A stretch of DNA of 64,000 nt, from contig SEMN01000788.1 of NCBI GenBank assembly GCA_005408345.1, positions 1 through 64,000 on the forward strand, in the 5' to 3' direction. The stretch comes from Macquaria australasica. Its lineage: Eukaryota; Chordata; Actinopteri; Centrarchiformes; Percichthyidae. Below, piece by piece: positions 1 through 10,326 of this stretch (the stretch's first letter is position 1; every line of letters begins with the position of its first letter). Both the position numbers and the translations under genes were made by a program. The notes beneath the pieces were generated by a model. That model made no database searches and was not told the origin of the DNA. It worked only from the letters and a program-made list of their open reading frames with translations.

Positions 1-122
1 CAATAACAGTAATAGCAGCAGCGGGTGCAGAGCAGGAGCACGAGGGCAGCAGGTGGCTGCAACCATAGATCCAGACTCTACAGCTCCGGAGGCAGAAATA
101 CCTGCAGAAAGCAACAGAAGGG

Positions 123-154
<32 letters not shown>

Positions 155-945
155 AGCACACAACTATGGGAAGAAGTTGAATTAATAACAAGCATTGATG
201 GGATATGAGGGCGTACAGATGGAGAGGAAAAGGAGGAGAAAGGAGCTCAGTGCATCATAGGAAGTCCCCCGGCAGTCTAGGCCTATAGCAGCATAACTAA
301 GGGGTGGCTCAGGGGTCACCTGAGTCAGCCCTACTATAAGCTTTATCAATGAGGAAAGTCTTAAGCCTACTCTTAAATGTGAGGAGGTTGTCCGCCTCCC
401 GTACACAAACTGGGATCTGGTTCCACAGGAGAGGAGCTTGATAGCTGAAGGCTCTGGCTCCCATTCTACTTTTAGATACTCTAGGAACCACAAGGAGCCC
501 TGCATTCTGGGAGCGCAGTGCTCTAGTGGGGTAATAGGGTACTATGAGCTCTTTAAGATATGATAGTGCCTGACCATTTAGGGCTTTGAAGGTGAGGAGA
601 AGGATTTTAAATTCTATTCTAGATTTTACAGGGAGCCAGTGTAGAGAAGCTAATATTGGAGAAATATGATCTCTTTTTCTGGTTCTTGTCAGTAAACGTG
701 CCGCAGCATTCTGAATCAGCTGGAGAGTCTTAAGGGACTTATTGGGGCAGGCTGTTAATAGAGAGTTGCAATAGTCCAGCCTAGACGTAACAAGTGCATG
801 GACTAGTTTTTCTGCATCTTTTTGAGATAGGATGTGCCTGATTTTTGCAATGTTACGTAAGTGAAAAAAGGCAGTTCTTGAAGTTTGTTTTATCCTGATC
901 AAAGATAACTCCAAGATTCCTTACTGTTTCGCTGGAGGCCATGGC
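1..945 (-). mobile_element. 3' end of an L2-clade LINE, 5'-truncated
   Basis: Reading the minus strand, the segment starts inside the RT protein near 945 and runs through the ORF2 end into a 3' untranslated region that continues past the window start. The untranslated part (1-300) matches, inverted, the LINE tail on the plus strand at 34.7 kb, including the GC-rich stretch around 20-60. A GA-rich run lies at 121-150. Simple 5' truncation is usual for LINE insertions. The L2 assignment rests on the protein motifs of the enclosed ORF. Confidence 0.85.
309..945 (-). pseudogene. L2 LINE ORF2, C-terminal part
   Basis: This encodes the region after the reverse transcriptase core of a non-LTR retrotransposon. 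The 201-codon open frame (309-914) contains the fish L2 end motifs: SRLDYCNSLL near residue 45, NAAARLLTRT near 70, ASLHWLPVKSRI near 88, and a GARAFSYQAPLLWN block near 150, followed by FKSRLKTFL. Just upstream (about 905-945) the characteristic VRNLGVIFD segment lies in another frame, so there is a frameshift near 905. The catalytic RT and the endonuclease are absent. It is a dead 5'-truncated copy. Confidence 0.85.
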
Positions 946-1503
946 AATGTTTTATTCATGCTTCACAATCACTGGCTCATTCATCAGCTGTTTGGCTACC
1001 AGCTGACTAGTAACGTCCAATCATATTTGTGCAGGTGTACTGCACAGCAATTACAACCTGTTACTCTGCTAATACGCTCATGCCAACGGCATTTGTATAA
1101 CCATTTGTTATAAATGGTTAATTCCTTGACGTCTTTTTTTTTTGTAACTTACTGTTTATTGGGTACAATTTGATATGCAATCCACAATTTACATCCATTC
1201 TTCTTCAGAATGTATGAGGTAGGAAATAACCCTAATTTGCCCTTAATTTTACCCTCCTACCCTTACTGTGCCGATCTCAGGCGTTAGCTTGTCCTGTCGG
1301 TACTCAGTCCATCTGTGTTAGGCCGCTTTCAGACAGAATCAGGTGTTGCGGCGATTCAGCGCAGGGTTGTGCAGCGGTGTGGGAGTGTCTCATACTAACC
1401 AGCAATCCCAGCTTGAAGACCAATACAAGCCAAGCGACTGCACAGTGATTAATGTCTTTGTACTCCCTCGTGGCAGGGCTGAACAGCTGATGTACAGTCA
1501 TCC
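946..1503. other. No gene recognised
   Basis: This stretch is AT-rich with a poly-T run at 1133-1143. Reading both strands showed no convincing coding region. From about 1320 a sequence containing AGACAGAATCAGG resembles, inverted, the region ending near 4090, so it may be the left end of an old DNA transposon. Confidence 0.4.
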
Positions 1504-1680
1504 AGTGGCGGAGCCAGGAAATTTTCAGTGGGGTGGCCAGGATGGATCTGTGACCATTTTGGGGTGGCATAGATGTCTCACTATAGAGAATACAGGGCTA
1601 TTTAAGGCACCTAAACCACACACCTCTACAATATTTGGAATGCAGGTAGTGGTGGAAAAGATCAAATAATATACAGTGTA
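1504..1680 (+). repeat. hAT-type terminal sequence (CAGTGGCGGAGCCAGG)
   Basis: The segment begins with CAGTGGCGGAGCCAGG and continues with a GGGGTGGCCAGG motif and a later GGGGTGGCA motif. This is the style of ends seen in fish hAT elements of the Tip100/ZMYM type. No matching inverted end was found downstream, so it is scored as a one-ended fragment. It could belong to the same element as the minus-strand exons at 2.5-3.3 kb. Confidence 0.4.
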
Positions 1681-2475
1681 TCTAACTTTTTTTTTTATTC
1701 CTGCAGGCAAAGTAACAAAGAAGCTTACACTATACAAATGTAGCACAATATACAGACTACTAAGGTACTGAGTATGGTGATCAACAGCACTATGAGCTCA
1801 TTCTCTCAGTGTATCATCGGAAATACAGAGACACAGATACATCATTTAAAAAACTGAGTTTTTTTAATCAAACTCTGATTACACTGCATATACATCAACA
1901 TATACATAAAACCAATAATTATTGGTTCCGAATGAATATTTCCACTGAAAAAGATACAAAAACATCTGAATGTAGCAACAATGTGAATAGCCCTTCAAAG
2001 AATTCAAATTGATACATCTTTTCCATTGACATATTAAGTGCAAGAGTCTCATTTTTACATTTGAGATCTGTTTCAAAACCCTCTGACCTGGCTCTTTGAG
2101 CTAGCACTGAAAAACGTCACTTATTATTCATTGTCAAAATTATTTACAGTAATTGCAAAAACTAGAATATCTACAGTATACTCATTACAAAAGCTCTGGA
2201 GTGTCATGGGAAAGAGTGTCAGGCGTGGCTGGACTGGTCCATCAGCTCTTGATTTGGAAATGTCTGTTTAAAAAAGGAAGAAAAATAAGCAACTTCAATT
2301 ATTCAATTACAGCAGAGATTAATAATCAAGATCAGATAATAAGTTGAACTGTTTTCCCATTCTACATCTAAGGGATGATCCAGGCCCTTCAGTCTGCTTA
2401 GAAAAGTAATAGACTTGTGGCCATTCATCTAACTCTACATGATTGAGGTGTTTATATGAGTGGTGTGAATCAGAC

Positions 2476-3287
2476 CTATTCATGAATTATCAGGCTGCAT
2501 GTTAACATCGCCACTGTATCATATTGGGCAAAACTAAAGTACAATTCAAGTGTCCAATGTGTAAAAGAGTTACCTGGAGGTCCACGTGGGCCACTGGTCA
2601 GTGAGGGCTCCTCTCTCTCGCTCTCTGAGTCTGTCTGCTGTGCTTGTTGGGGTCTAACATCTAAAAATAGAAAAGCGTCAGAGTTTAAGGTGTTTAAATT
2701 ATTTTCCAAAAGGTTTTATAATGCATTTTCTACATGATTTGTTTAATAGACAGAATAAACTTGTGGACAATTTTGCATAGGTGTATAGTAGCATAGTAGC
2801 AGTAGCAACACAAGAGTAGCCAAGTGTATGAGTGAAAGATTTACCTGGAGGTCCTCTTGGGCCACTGGTCAGTGGGGGCTCCTCTCTCTTGCTCTCTGAG
2901 TCTGTCTGCAGTGCTTGTTGGGGTCTTTGACTAAAAAATAATCTGTGTCAGACTTTAAAGTGCTGAAACTATTTACTAAAAAGTTTTAAAATTCATTTCA
3001 ACTCGTTTACAACATGATCTGTATAAATAAAACACACTAGTGGACATTATCAAAGAAGGTAACACTATGTGTATGTGTGAGAGGGTCTGTATACCTGGAG
3101 GTCCACTTGGTTCAGTGCTCACTGGGGACTCCTCTTTCTCCCTCTCTGTAACTGTCTGTTCTGTCTCCTCACCCTGTCTGTCATTCTCCTGTGCCTCAGC
3201 TGGCTTCTTCTTGCTACTACCCTTACTGAAGAAGGATGCTATGTCTGCTGTCTGTCTCTTCATCTCTACTGCTCTGGCATAATACAC
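2476..3287 (-). pseudogene. hAT-like transposase 5' exons, one exon in three copies
   Basis: On the minus strand an ORF beginning at about 3264 reads MKRQTADIASFFSKG and then a lysine-rich tract. This is the usual N-terminus of hAT/ZMYM-like fish transposases (DIxxFF plus basic stretch). It ends in a PPG codon run at a good donor (CCAG/GTATAC, near 3092). Two further exon-like blocks follow, at about 2928-2847 and 2660-2573. Each encodes a near-identical acidic peptide (TDSESxREEP..GPPG) and ends at CCAG/GTAAxT. Acceptor AGs precede both. The 3092 donor and the 2660-side acceptor agree in phase; the middle block does not. No catalytic hAT region follows, so it is an internally deleted or decayed element. 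Confidence 0.45.
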
Positions 3288-3835
3288 CTATGCAAAATGC
3301 AGAATATATCAACCTTACCACCATCATTATGACTAGTCTTAGCAGTTAACTAAATAAGTACATTTATGAAATTTCCTGTTCAACTTATCAAGCCATGACA
3401 GATTTATTTAGCTATTCTAATGGAATTATAGCAATAGGTTAAATCTTGCAGCAAATGACTGCATTCTTTAGCAGAGCTTAGAATGTGTTTTTTGGCGGGG
3501 TTATCTAACGTTAAAAACAAGCCCCCACAAAGTTGCTAGTCAATTTCCCTGATAAAAAATACTATTCAAAAGATAATTTGACTTAAGTTGGAATAACTCA
3601 ATCATCTTTTTGTGCATTCTCACGTAGCTTACTGAACAGTTTACTTAGGTTTTTACACGATGCATATAAAAGTTAGCTAACATTAGCTAATGCTAAACAG
3701 TTTGCTATTTTTTCCTGCTAGTTAGCTTGCTAAGGGTTCTAAACTAATACATACAGTAAAATACATACAGTCATGGGTGGGACAATTAACGTTATTAAAA
3801 GCGTCGATATTATAGCCTCTGATATTATAGCTTAC

Positions 3836-4046
3836 CTGTAATTATCAGTTGGTTTGCTAGACATGCCAGTCGAAAAGTCGCATCTGGATAGCAGGTGCTC
3901 TTCACCTGGGCATCTTCCAGTCTGATCACCGGTGTGATTGGCTGCTGCAGCATGACATCAGGTTGCATTTCTACAAAAGTTGATTCTGTTTTAACTTTTT
4001 GCACTTTCCCGCACTGCCGCAGCCTGAACGCAGTACCCCCGTTCAA
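3836..4046 (-). other. Exon-like ORF ending at a good splice donor
   Basis: A minus-strand open frame of about 70 codons starts near 4046 and ends in ACAG/GTAAGC near 3836, a near-consensus donor. The peptide is not recognised. It lies upstream of the hAT-like exons and could be their 5' exon. The start overlaps a sequence (4010-4090) that resembles the inverted start near 1320, so it may be part of a transposon terminus and not real coding sequence. Confidence 0.25.
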
Positions 4047-4089
4047 ATGAATGGGAAAATCTGCATATTTGTCGCAGCGCCTGATTCTA

Positions 4090-4518
4090 TATATATATAC
4101 ACAGTCGAAACCATATATACAGCCTTATACTCCAGTACCATCTATACTTCCCGTTCACCCTAATCCAGCCCGCTCTTCTGCCTGCCCACCACTCCTAGTT
4201 CCCTTACCCCCTACCCATTTCTCAAGTTTATACATGCAGTAATAATATCTGAAAAATATACATACATACATACATATATCCATCACATATATCTAACATC
4301 TTGATGCTGTGGATTACCCAGAAAACATGATAGCATATCATACATTTTTTAGCATATCATACATTTAAAAAAAAAAAAAAGAATATAGTACATGAACAAG
4401 AACAACACACCAAGGATAAGTGTATTGGAAAAGGAGGTTGCGCTTCAACAATGAGATTCTCAGTGGAGTGCTAGACCCAAAATCCTATATTCCAAAAAAA
4501 TGTATGAAAAGGGAGCTG
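4090..4518. repeat. Low-complexity TA/TACA repeats
   Basis: The stretch contains TATA runs (4089-4100), a CATA repeat near 4261-4275 and a poly-A run near 4367-4380. No coding region is recognised in it. Confidence 0.6.
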
Positions 4519-4840
4519 TCATGGTGCCCGAAGGACTATTGTTGGACTAGTTCACTAGTCTTGTCTCTTGTGCCTTATTTACTTCCTGTCATTGTTCTGT
4601 TTCCCTCGAGTTTTGATTTGGTTCACCTGTGTCTTGTGCTCACCTGTTTCTGTTTCCCTCGTTGTCTCCTTACCTATATATGCCGGTCCTCTCCCTTTGT
4701 TCTTTGTCGCGTCATTGTGTAATGTGGATGTCCTGTTTCCTGTGCTTCTGTCTGTTCCTGTAACTGAGGACTTTGTGAGTTATTAAATCTTGGAACTGCT
4801 TCAGCCTGTCTGCATTTTGGGTCCTTTCCCTGCTGCCATG
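4519..4840 (+). mobile_element. LTR-like leader of proline-rich element, copy A
   Basis: It starts TGTCATGGT. It contains CT-rich CACCTGT blocks, a TATA-like TATATATGCCGGTCC near 4675, a TTATTAAATC polyadenylation-like site near 4782 and a TTTTGGGTCCTTTCCCTGCTGCC end. The same order of blocks occurs at 7298-7755 and 46093-46469, each directly before a proline-rich ORF. This is the architecture of an LTR (U3 promoter, poly-A site, U5). The exact 3' boundary and the primer binding site are uncertain, and no second LTR follows. Confidence 0.55.
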
Positions 4841-6935
4841 ATGGCTTATCGTGGCAAATCTGCCTCGATGGCCTTTCTTAACAGAATGACGCGACCAGAC
4901 CCGGACTCAGCAGACAGTTTTGCCCGTCAGTTTGCCGCGTTCACCCCAGTGACGCCCAAAGATGCTTTCTATAAGATGTTGGGGATCCTAATTGAGCCTC
5001 CGGTGAAGGAACAGTCTCCCTCTCCCTATGCGGGTACCCGGCTGGCCTTTATTCCCAGAACCCGCGGAGGGCGCGGAGGAGATGGTGGTCGGGGGGTCCC
5101 GACGCAGTCCACGATCGCGGCAGTCCGACGCTGCGGAGCCTCCGCTGCCAGTGCAGGGTCTCCACCCCGACTCCCCGCTACAAGCCGCTTACCGTCTGGT
5201 CCTGGACTCCCGGGCAGCGGTTCAAGAGGCTTATGATCAGGATTCCCGGTTGGCGGCCCGGCCGACACCTGCTCTCCAGTCGGCGGTCCGGCCAGCTTCT
5301 GCTCATGATTCCCGGTTGGCGAACCGGCCGACACCTGCTCTCCAGTCGGCGGTCCAGCCAGCTTCTGTTTCTGACTCTCTGTTGGCGGTCCGGCCGACTT
5401 CTGATCTCCAGCTGGCAGTCCGGCCAGCTTCTGCTTATGATTCCCGGTTGGCGAACTGGCCGACACCTGCTCTCCAGTCGGCGGTCCGGCCAGCTTCTAC
5501 TCCTGTTCTCGAGTTGGCGGTCCAGCCAACGCCAGATCCCGTTCCGGAGTCGGTGGTCCGACCGACTCCCGCTCCACGGACCCGGTTAGCTAACCGTCCG
5601 ACATCAGCTCCTGTCCCAGAGTCGACGGTCCAGGTCCCGCCGGTCCAGGTCCCGCCGCAGCCTCCAGTCCAAGTCCAGCTGCCGCCGCAGCCTCCAGAGC
5701 CAGTCCAAGTCCAGCTGCAGCTTCTGTCTTCAGTGCCTGTCCAGTGGGCACCGCATCAGTGTCCGGTGCCAGTCCAGTTGCAGCCCCCGTCTTCAGTGCC
5801 TGTCCAGTGGTCACTGCATCAGTTTCCAGTGCCCGCCGAGCCGCCGCCTCCAGTGCCCGCCGAGCCGCCGCTGCCTCCTGTACCCGCCGAGCCACCGCCT
5901 CAGCCTCAGCCTTCAGTGCCCGGCCAGCTGTTGCCTCAGCTTCCTGCTTCTGTGTCCGTCCCGCTGCCACAGCTTCAGCCTACAGTGGCTGTCGAGCGGC
6001 CGCCAGCGCCGCCTCCAGGTCCAGGTTCCGCAGAGCAGCCGCCAGTGCTGCCTCCAGCTCCAGTGCCTATCCGGCTGCCGTCGCAGTCTCCTGCTCCAGA
6101 ACCCGTCCGGCTGCCGCCGCAGCCCCATGCTTCAGTGTTCGTCCGGCTGCCGCCGCAGCCCCCTGCTCCAGAGTCCGCCTGGCAGCCTCAGCAGCCTCCG
6201 GCGCCCCAGCAGCCTAGCTGTCAGTCTCAGCAGCCTCCGGCGCTCCAGCAGCCTAGCTGTCAGTCTCAGCAGCCTCCGGCGCCCCAGCAGTTTAGCTGTC
6301 AGCCTCAGCTACAGCTTCTAGTGACTGATCTTGCCCAGCCGCAGCCCCTGCGGCCTCAAGTCGGTTCTCGCTCAGCCGCAGCCTCCAGAGCTTGCTCTCG
6401 CCCAGGGCCGGCCTCCTGCCCGGCCTCCAGAGCGGCCCCGTCCTCGCCGCCGCCGGCCTCCTGCCCGGCCTCCAGAGCGGCCCCGTCCTCGTCGCCGCCG
6501 GCCTCCTGCCCGGCCTCCAGAGCGGCCCCGTCCTCGTCGCCGCCGGCCTCCTGCCCGGCCTCCAGAGCGGCTCAGTCCTCGCGTCTGGTTGACCGTCCAG
6601 GCCGTCCTCCTGCCCGGCCTCCAGAGCGGCTCAGTCCTCGCGTCTGGTTGACCGTCCAGGCCGTCCTCCTGAGGGGTCCTATCTGGTTTCTGCCTTGCCT
6701 TCGGGTCGTCCGCCTGAGGGGTCCTGGTCGGCGTTTGCCCTGCCTCCTGGCCGTCCTCCCGAGCGGCTCCTTCCTCGTCGCCGCCGGCATCCTGTCCGGC
6801 CTCCAGAGCGGGCCCCCGTGTCTGGTTGCCCTCCAGGCTGTCCACCTGAGGGGTCCTGTCCGGTCTCGGTCCTGCCTCCAGGCCATCCGCCTGGGAGGTT
6901 CTGTCCAGCCTTTCTTAACAGGAGCACATCTCAAA
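4841..6935 (+). pseudogene. Proline-rich repeat ORF, copy A (frameshifted)
   Basis: The start is chosen by comparison with the intact copy at 46470 (both begin MAYRG). The N-terminal block (MTRPDPDSAD, then YAGTRLA) is read in one frame to about 5090, where a G-run shift moves the reading to a second frame. There, 22-residue units (DSRLAxRPTPALQSAVRPAS) repeat from about 5240 to 5620. A PPQPPxPV-rich section follows, then a QQPSCQSQQPPAP repeat. From about 6330 the frame corresponding to the intact copy moves again, into PARPPERPRPRRRRP units (15 residues each), and later once more. The product would resemble an extracellular or gag-like proline-rich protein, but no known domain is seen. At least three frame changes relative to copy C mark it as decayed. 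Confidence 0.6.
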
Positions 6936-7297
6936 TTTCCAGGTCAAGTAGGACAAAGGACAAGACTCACATTTCACTTGTTTATTTGGCTCACATCACA
7001 ATAGGAAAAAAGCTTATGCGTTTCAACACAGAGCTTTCATCAAAGCGCCTAAGTATACAAGTTCAATTCGGTAATATACACAAGGGCAGAGTTAATACAC
7101 AGCTGGGAGTTGGACCCAATTATTTATCCCATGGTTCTAGATACAGGGACCAATCATAAGTATATAGTTAAATCTGTTTTAAACCCCATTACATACAATA
7201 TGAAGCTTCACAAAACACTGTTTCTGACCATCACTGATTCACTATTAAGACCATACACTAGATTGCAATACAGGGACATTTGAATAAACCCCATTCT
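6936..7297. other. Spacer between proline-rich copies
   Basis: No gene is recognised. It contains a motif around 7010-7050 (TTATGCGTTTCAACACAGAG, then TTCATCAAAG) similar to dispersed fish repeats. Copy A homology stops near 6930. Confidence 0.4.
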
Positions 7298-7755
7298 GTC
7301 ATGATCCCACATAGACACTGTTTGGTCTTGTGTCCGGTTTATTTGGTATCCCCTGGTCTTGGATCCGGTTTATTTGGTATTCCCAGGTCTTGTCTCTTGC
7401 GTGTTGTTTATTTCCTGTTTTATTTTGAAATCCTTTCTGTCTGGTCTGTCTTGTACGTGTCCTCGTGTCTGATTTCCCACACCTGTGTTCTTTTGCTCAC
7501 CTGTCCCTGATTACCTCGTTAACCCCCTCCTCTATATATACCGGTCCTCTCCCTTTGTTCCCTGTCGGTTGTCTCTCCCTGCATGTCGGTTTCCCTGGTT
7601 CCCAGAGTTCCTAGTGTCCGTGTTTCCTTCACTGTTTGTCCTCTTGTTTCTGTTCCACGGATCTGCGTGTAAGCATTTTTTGTTATTTAATAAATCATTC
7701 ATCTGCACCAGTCTGCCTGTCCCGTCTGCGTTTGGGTCCTTTCCCTGCTGCCTAG
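7298..7755 (+). mobile_element. LTR-like leader of proline-rich element, copy B
   Basis: It begins TGTCATGATCC and shares with copies A and C the block order: TTTCCTGTTTTATTTTGAAATCC, CACCTGT motifs, CTATATATACCGGTCC (near 7532), AATAAATC (near 7690) and TTTGGGTCCTTTCCCTGCTGCC just before the start codon. The TATA box and poly-A site suggest it can act as promoter and terminator, as in LTRs. Boundaries are inferred from copy comparison. Confidence 0.55.
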
Positions 7756-8360
7756 ATGGCTAACCCTGACAGAATGAACCGACCAGACTTGGACCCAGCA
7801 GACTGTCGCCACCGCCAGTTTGTGCCTCCGGAGCCAGGTACCCCGATGTATGCCTTTTTCAGGTTCCTGGGGTATTCAGGGGACTGGACTGGGAGCCAGC
7901 CCCCAGTCAGCTTCACCTCGGCCTGCACTCCAGTCAGTTAGGCTTGGGACTGTGAATCTCCAGCCTGCTGGCCCTCAAGCTGCTTCTCCTTTTGAGAGCA
8001 CCCGGCTGGCCATTTTCTCTGGGTCTCGTGGAGGCCATCGGAGAGGTGGTCGTCGGGTCTCCCGATGCCATTGGCAGCCTCCCAGTGCCACAGAGCCTCC
8101 GCCTCAGACCGACCTGCTTCTGTTCCTGTTTCCCGGTTGGCGGTCCGGCCGACTCCTGTTCCTGGTTTCCAGTCAGCAGCCCGGCCAACTCCAGCCCCCT
8201 GGACCCGGTTGGCGAACCAGCCGACATCAGTTCCTGGTTCCAAGTCGGCGGTCCGGCCGACTCCTGCTCCCCGGACCCGGTTGGCGAACCGGCCGACATC
8301 AGTTCCTCTTCCCGAGTCGGCGGTCCAGCCAATGCCTGCTCCTTGTTCAACCAAGATGGA
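7756..8360 (+). pseudogene. Proline-rich repeat ORF, copy B (short, frameshifted)
   Basis: It starts MANPDRMNRPDLDPADC, which aligns with MTRPDPDSAD and MTRPHLDPAD of copies A and C. After about 60 codons a frameshift breaks it. The later frame (from about 8065) holds a few 22-residue RLAVRPTPVPG-type units and ends near 8360, lacking the long PPQPP and PARPPER sections. It runs into AT-rich DNA and then a different exon at 8449. It is a truncated dead copy. Confidence 0.6.
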
Positions 8361-8448
8361 TGCATCATTAAATACATGTATAATTAAAAAATAATTGTAT
8401 AATTAGTGAATCACTTTTTACTCATTCTTTCCTGTCTTGTTTTTACAG

Positions 8449-9244
8449 GTCCATTAGCCCAGTAACCCTCTCCAGCCTGGGCTGGTGTACTTTTTTGGTC
8501 CCCGCAAGTGTGGCGTATTTGGAGTCTTCTGTGAAGGTGTGCCTCAGCAGGTCAACTTCTTGATTGATGAGGCTCACTGTATCAGCAAGGGCTCCAATGC
8601 AGTCATTGCTTATCTGCATCACTTCTCCCAGTACGGGCTTGGGGAGAAACATGTCCAGCTCCACTGTGACAACTGCTCTGGACAAAACAAAAACAAGTTC
8701 TTGCTGTGGTACCTTGCTTGGCGATTGCATGGACAGCGTGTCCCTCAACTTTTTAATTTCCGGCCACACCAAGTTTGCCCCAGACTGGTGTTTTGGGCTG
8801 TTTAAAAAGCAGTTACGTCGCACACCAGTGTCCAGCCTGGAAAACATCTGCCAGGCTGTGAGCTCCAGCACACCAGAGAGCAATGTGAACATCCCCCAGC
8901 TGGTCGGTGATGAGAATGGGCATGTCTATGTGCAGACACACGACTGGCACAGCTTCCTCACTCCCAGCTTCAAGGTTCTGCCAGGTGTGAAGTACCACCA
9001 CTTCCGCTTCACCAGTACAGCCCCTGGAATGGTCTTTGCCAAGGAGTTTGCCAACATGGAGGAGGAGCCTTTCTTGCTCCTTCGCAATGAAGGGATCCTT
9101 GACCCTGAAGCCCTGCCCACTGCACAGAAACCACCCGGCCTTAATGCCATGCGTCAGTGGTATCTGTACAACAGCATCAGGGAGTTCTGCACCGAGGACA
9201 CAAAAGACCTGGTTTGTCCAAAACCATCAGTGGCTCGTCCATGA
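8449..9244 (+). pseudogene. DUF7869-type protein, C-terminal exon, broken
   Basis: A clean acceptor (poly-T then ACAG at 8448) opens an exon that encodes PSNPLQPG, RKCGVFGVFCEGVPQQVNFL, a DEA motif, HCDNCSGQNKN, then SGHTKFAPDWCFGLFKK and a YHHFRF block. These are hallmarks of the DUF7869 family of metazoan multi-copy proteins, whose D-N-GQNKN core looks RNase H-like and possibly transposase-derived. Damage is clear: a TAG stop lies three codons into the exon, and the reading frame shifts near 8735-8745 between the DNC half and the FAPD half. The second frame stays open to TGA at 9242. No upstream exons were found. Function of the family is not established. Confidence 0.65.
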
Positions 9245-9302
9245 GCGATGATGTGATGTGGGCACGTAGTACGCATGCGAGTGCACGTGACTGTGTTAAA
9301 AT

Positions 9303-9366
9303 GGTAATAATAATAATAATAATAATAAAAAAATATATAGATATAGATATATATATATATATCATA
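9303..9366. repeat. TAA / TA microsatellite
   Basis: About eight TAA units are followed by ATATAG and TA dinucleotide runs. It lies just downstream of the DUF7869-type relic. Confidence 0.85.
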
Positions 9367-10310
9367 TATTCTGTAGTATTACACTAACTTAGATGATATT
9401 ACATTATATTAACATAATTGAGCTCAATTTTGTGCAAGTGGTTGTATTTAATTGTTCCGCATTAGATAGTCTTTCTATTATATCTAAAAACTATTATATA
9501 ACATATGTACATAGTATTTGTTCCATTTTTTTTTTTCCAATGGAGCAACTATATTCTGTCTGTAACATCCAAAAAGCGATATAGCCAAATACTTAACGCA
9601 GGAAAGTAAACTGCTGCAGCAGAAGCAGTCACGCTGTTCTCTAACATGCCTCATTAACTCTGAAGGACATTCCCTGCCATTTACAATGTTATATTTTTCA
9701 TTATATATTTATATTTTATTTAAAGAATATTTGTTCATATTCTATCCATAGTATCGTTTTTTGTTTGGATATGGACTTGGAAGTTTGTGCATGTACTTGT
9801 GTGCATGTGGCTCTTTATTTAATATTTGATATATTCTTCATATTATATTTAAATACACTGTTTTATATTACTTTATGTTAAGTATATTTGTTCATATTTT
9901 AGCAATTGTATTCCATACGTTTGTGATTCTTTCTTCTTTGGAGTCCACATGGGTTCTAGGCCTTCCTACTGTGTATGTGCATGTTGTCATGTGCACATGT
10001 ATGCGTGAAGGTGTGTGTAGGTCACATTTGCAAATGTGGGGTATCACTTTAGACCAAAAAAATATTGTGTTCATTTTGACTTGAGTCTCAATAAATGTGT
10101 TGTAATCCATGTGAAAAATTGCTGAATATGAATTATTATCTTTAACACCCTTTTTCTCAAAAATAACATTTGATGAGAGTCAACCTTTGGAGGAGCATAT
10201 CTCATAGAATATTTGGTGTAGAAAGATAATGTTGGTATCGCCATGAAGCTGAGACTTTCCTCTTAACAGACATACAGAAAACTCAATGTGTTTTTTGGTC
10301 AAAGTGATTC
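9367..10310. other. AT-rich DNA, no gene recognised
   Basis: No coding region is recognised. An AATAAA lies near 10089 within CTCAATAAATGTG, which could be a poly-A signal for the upstream exon, but this is only positional evidence. Confidence 0.35.
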
Positions 10311-10326
10311 AAAATGATGGAGCTGG

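Noticed and set aside
5026..8377. Long antisense and alternative-frame ORFs over the proline-rich elements
   Set aside because: GC-rich repeats keep several frames open; only the frame shared by the three copies and with a common start is supported.
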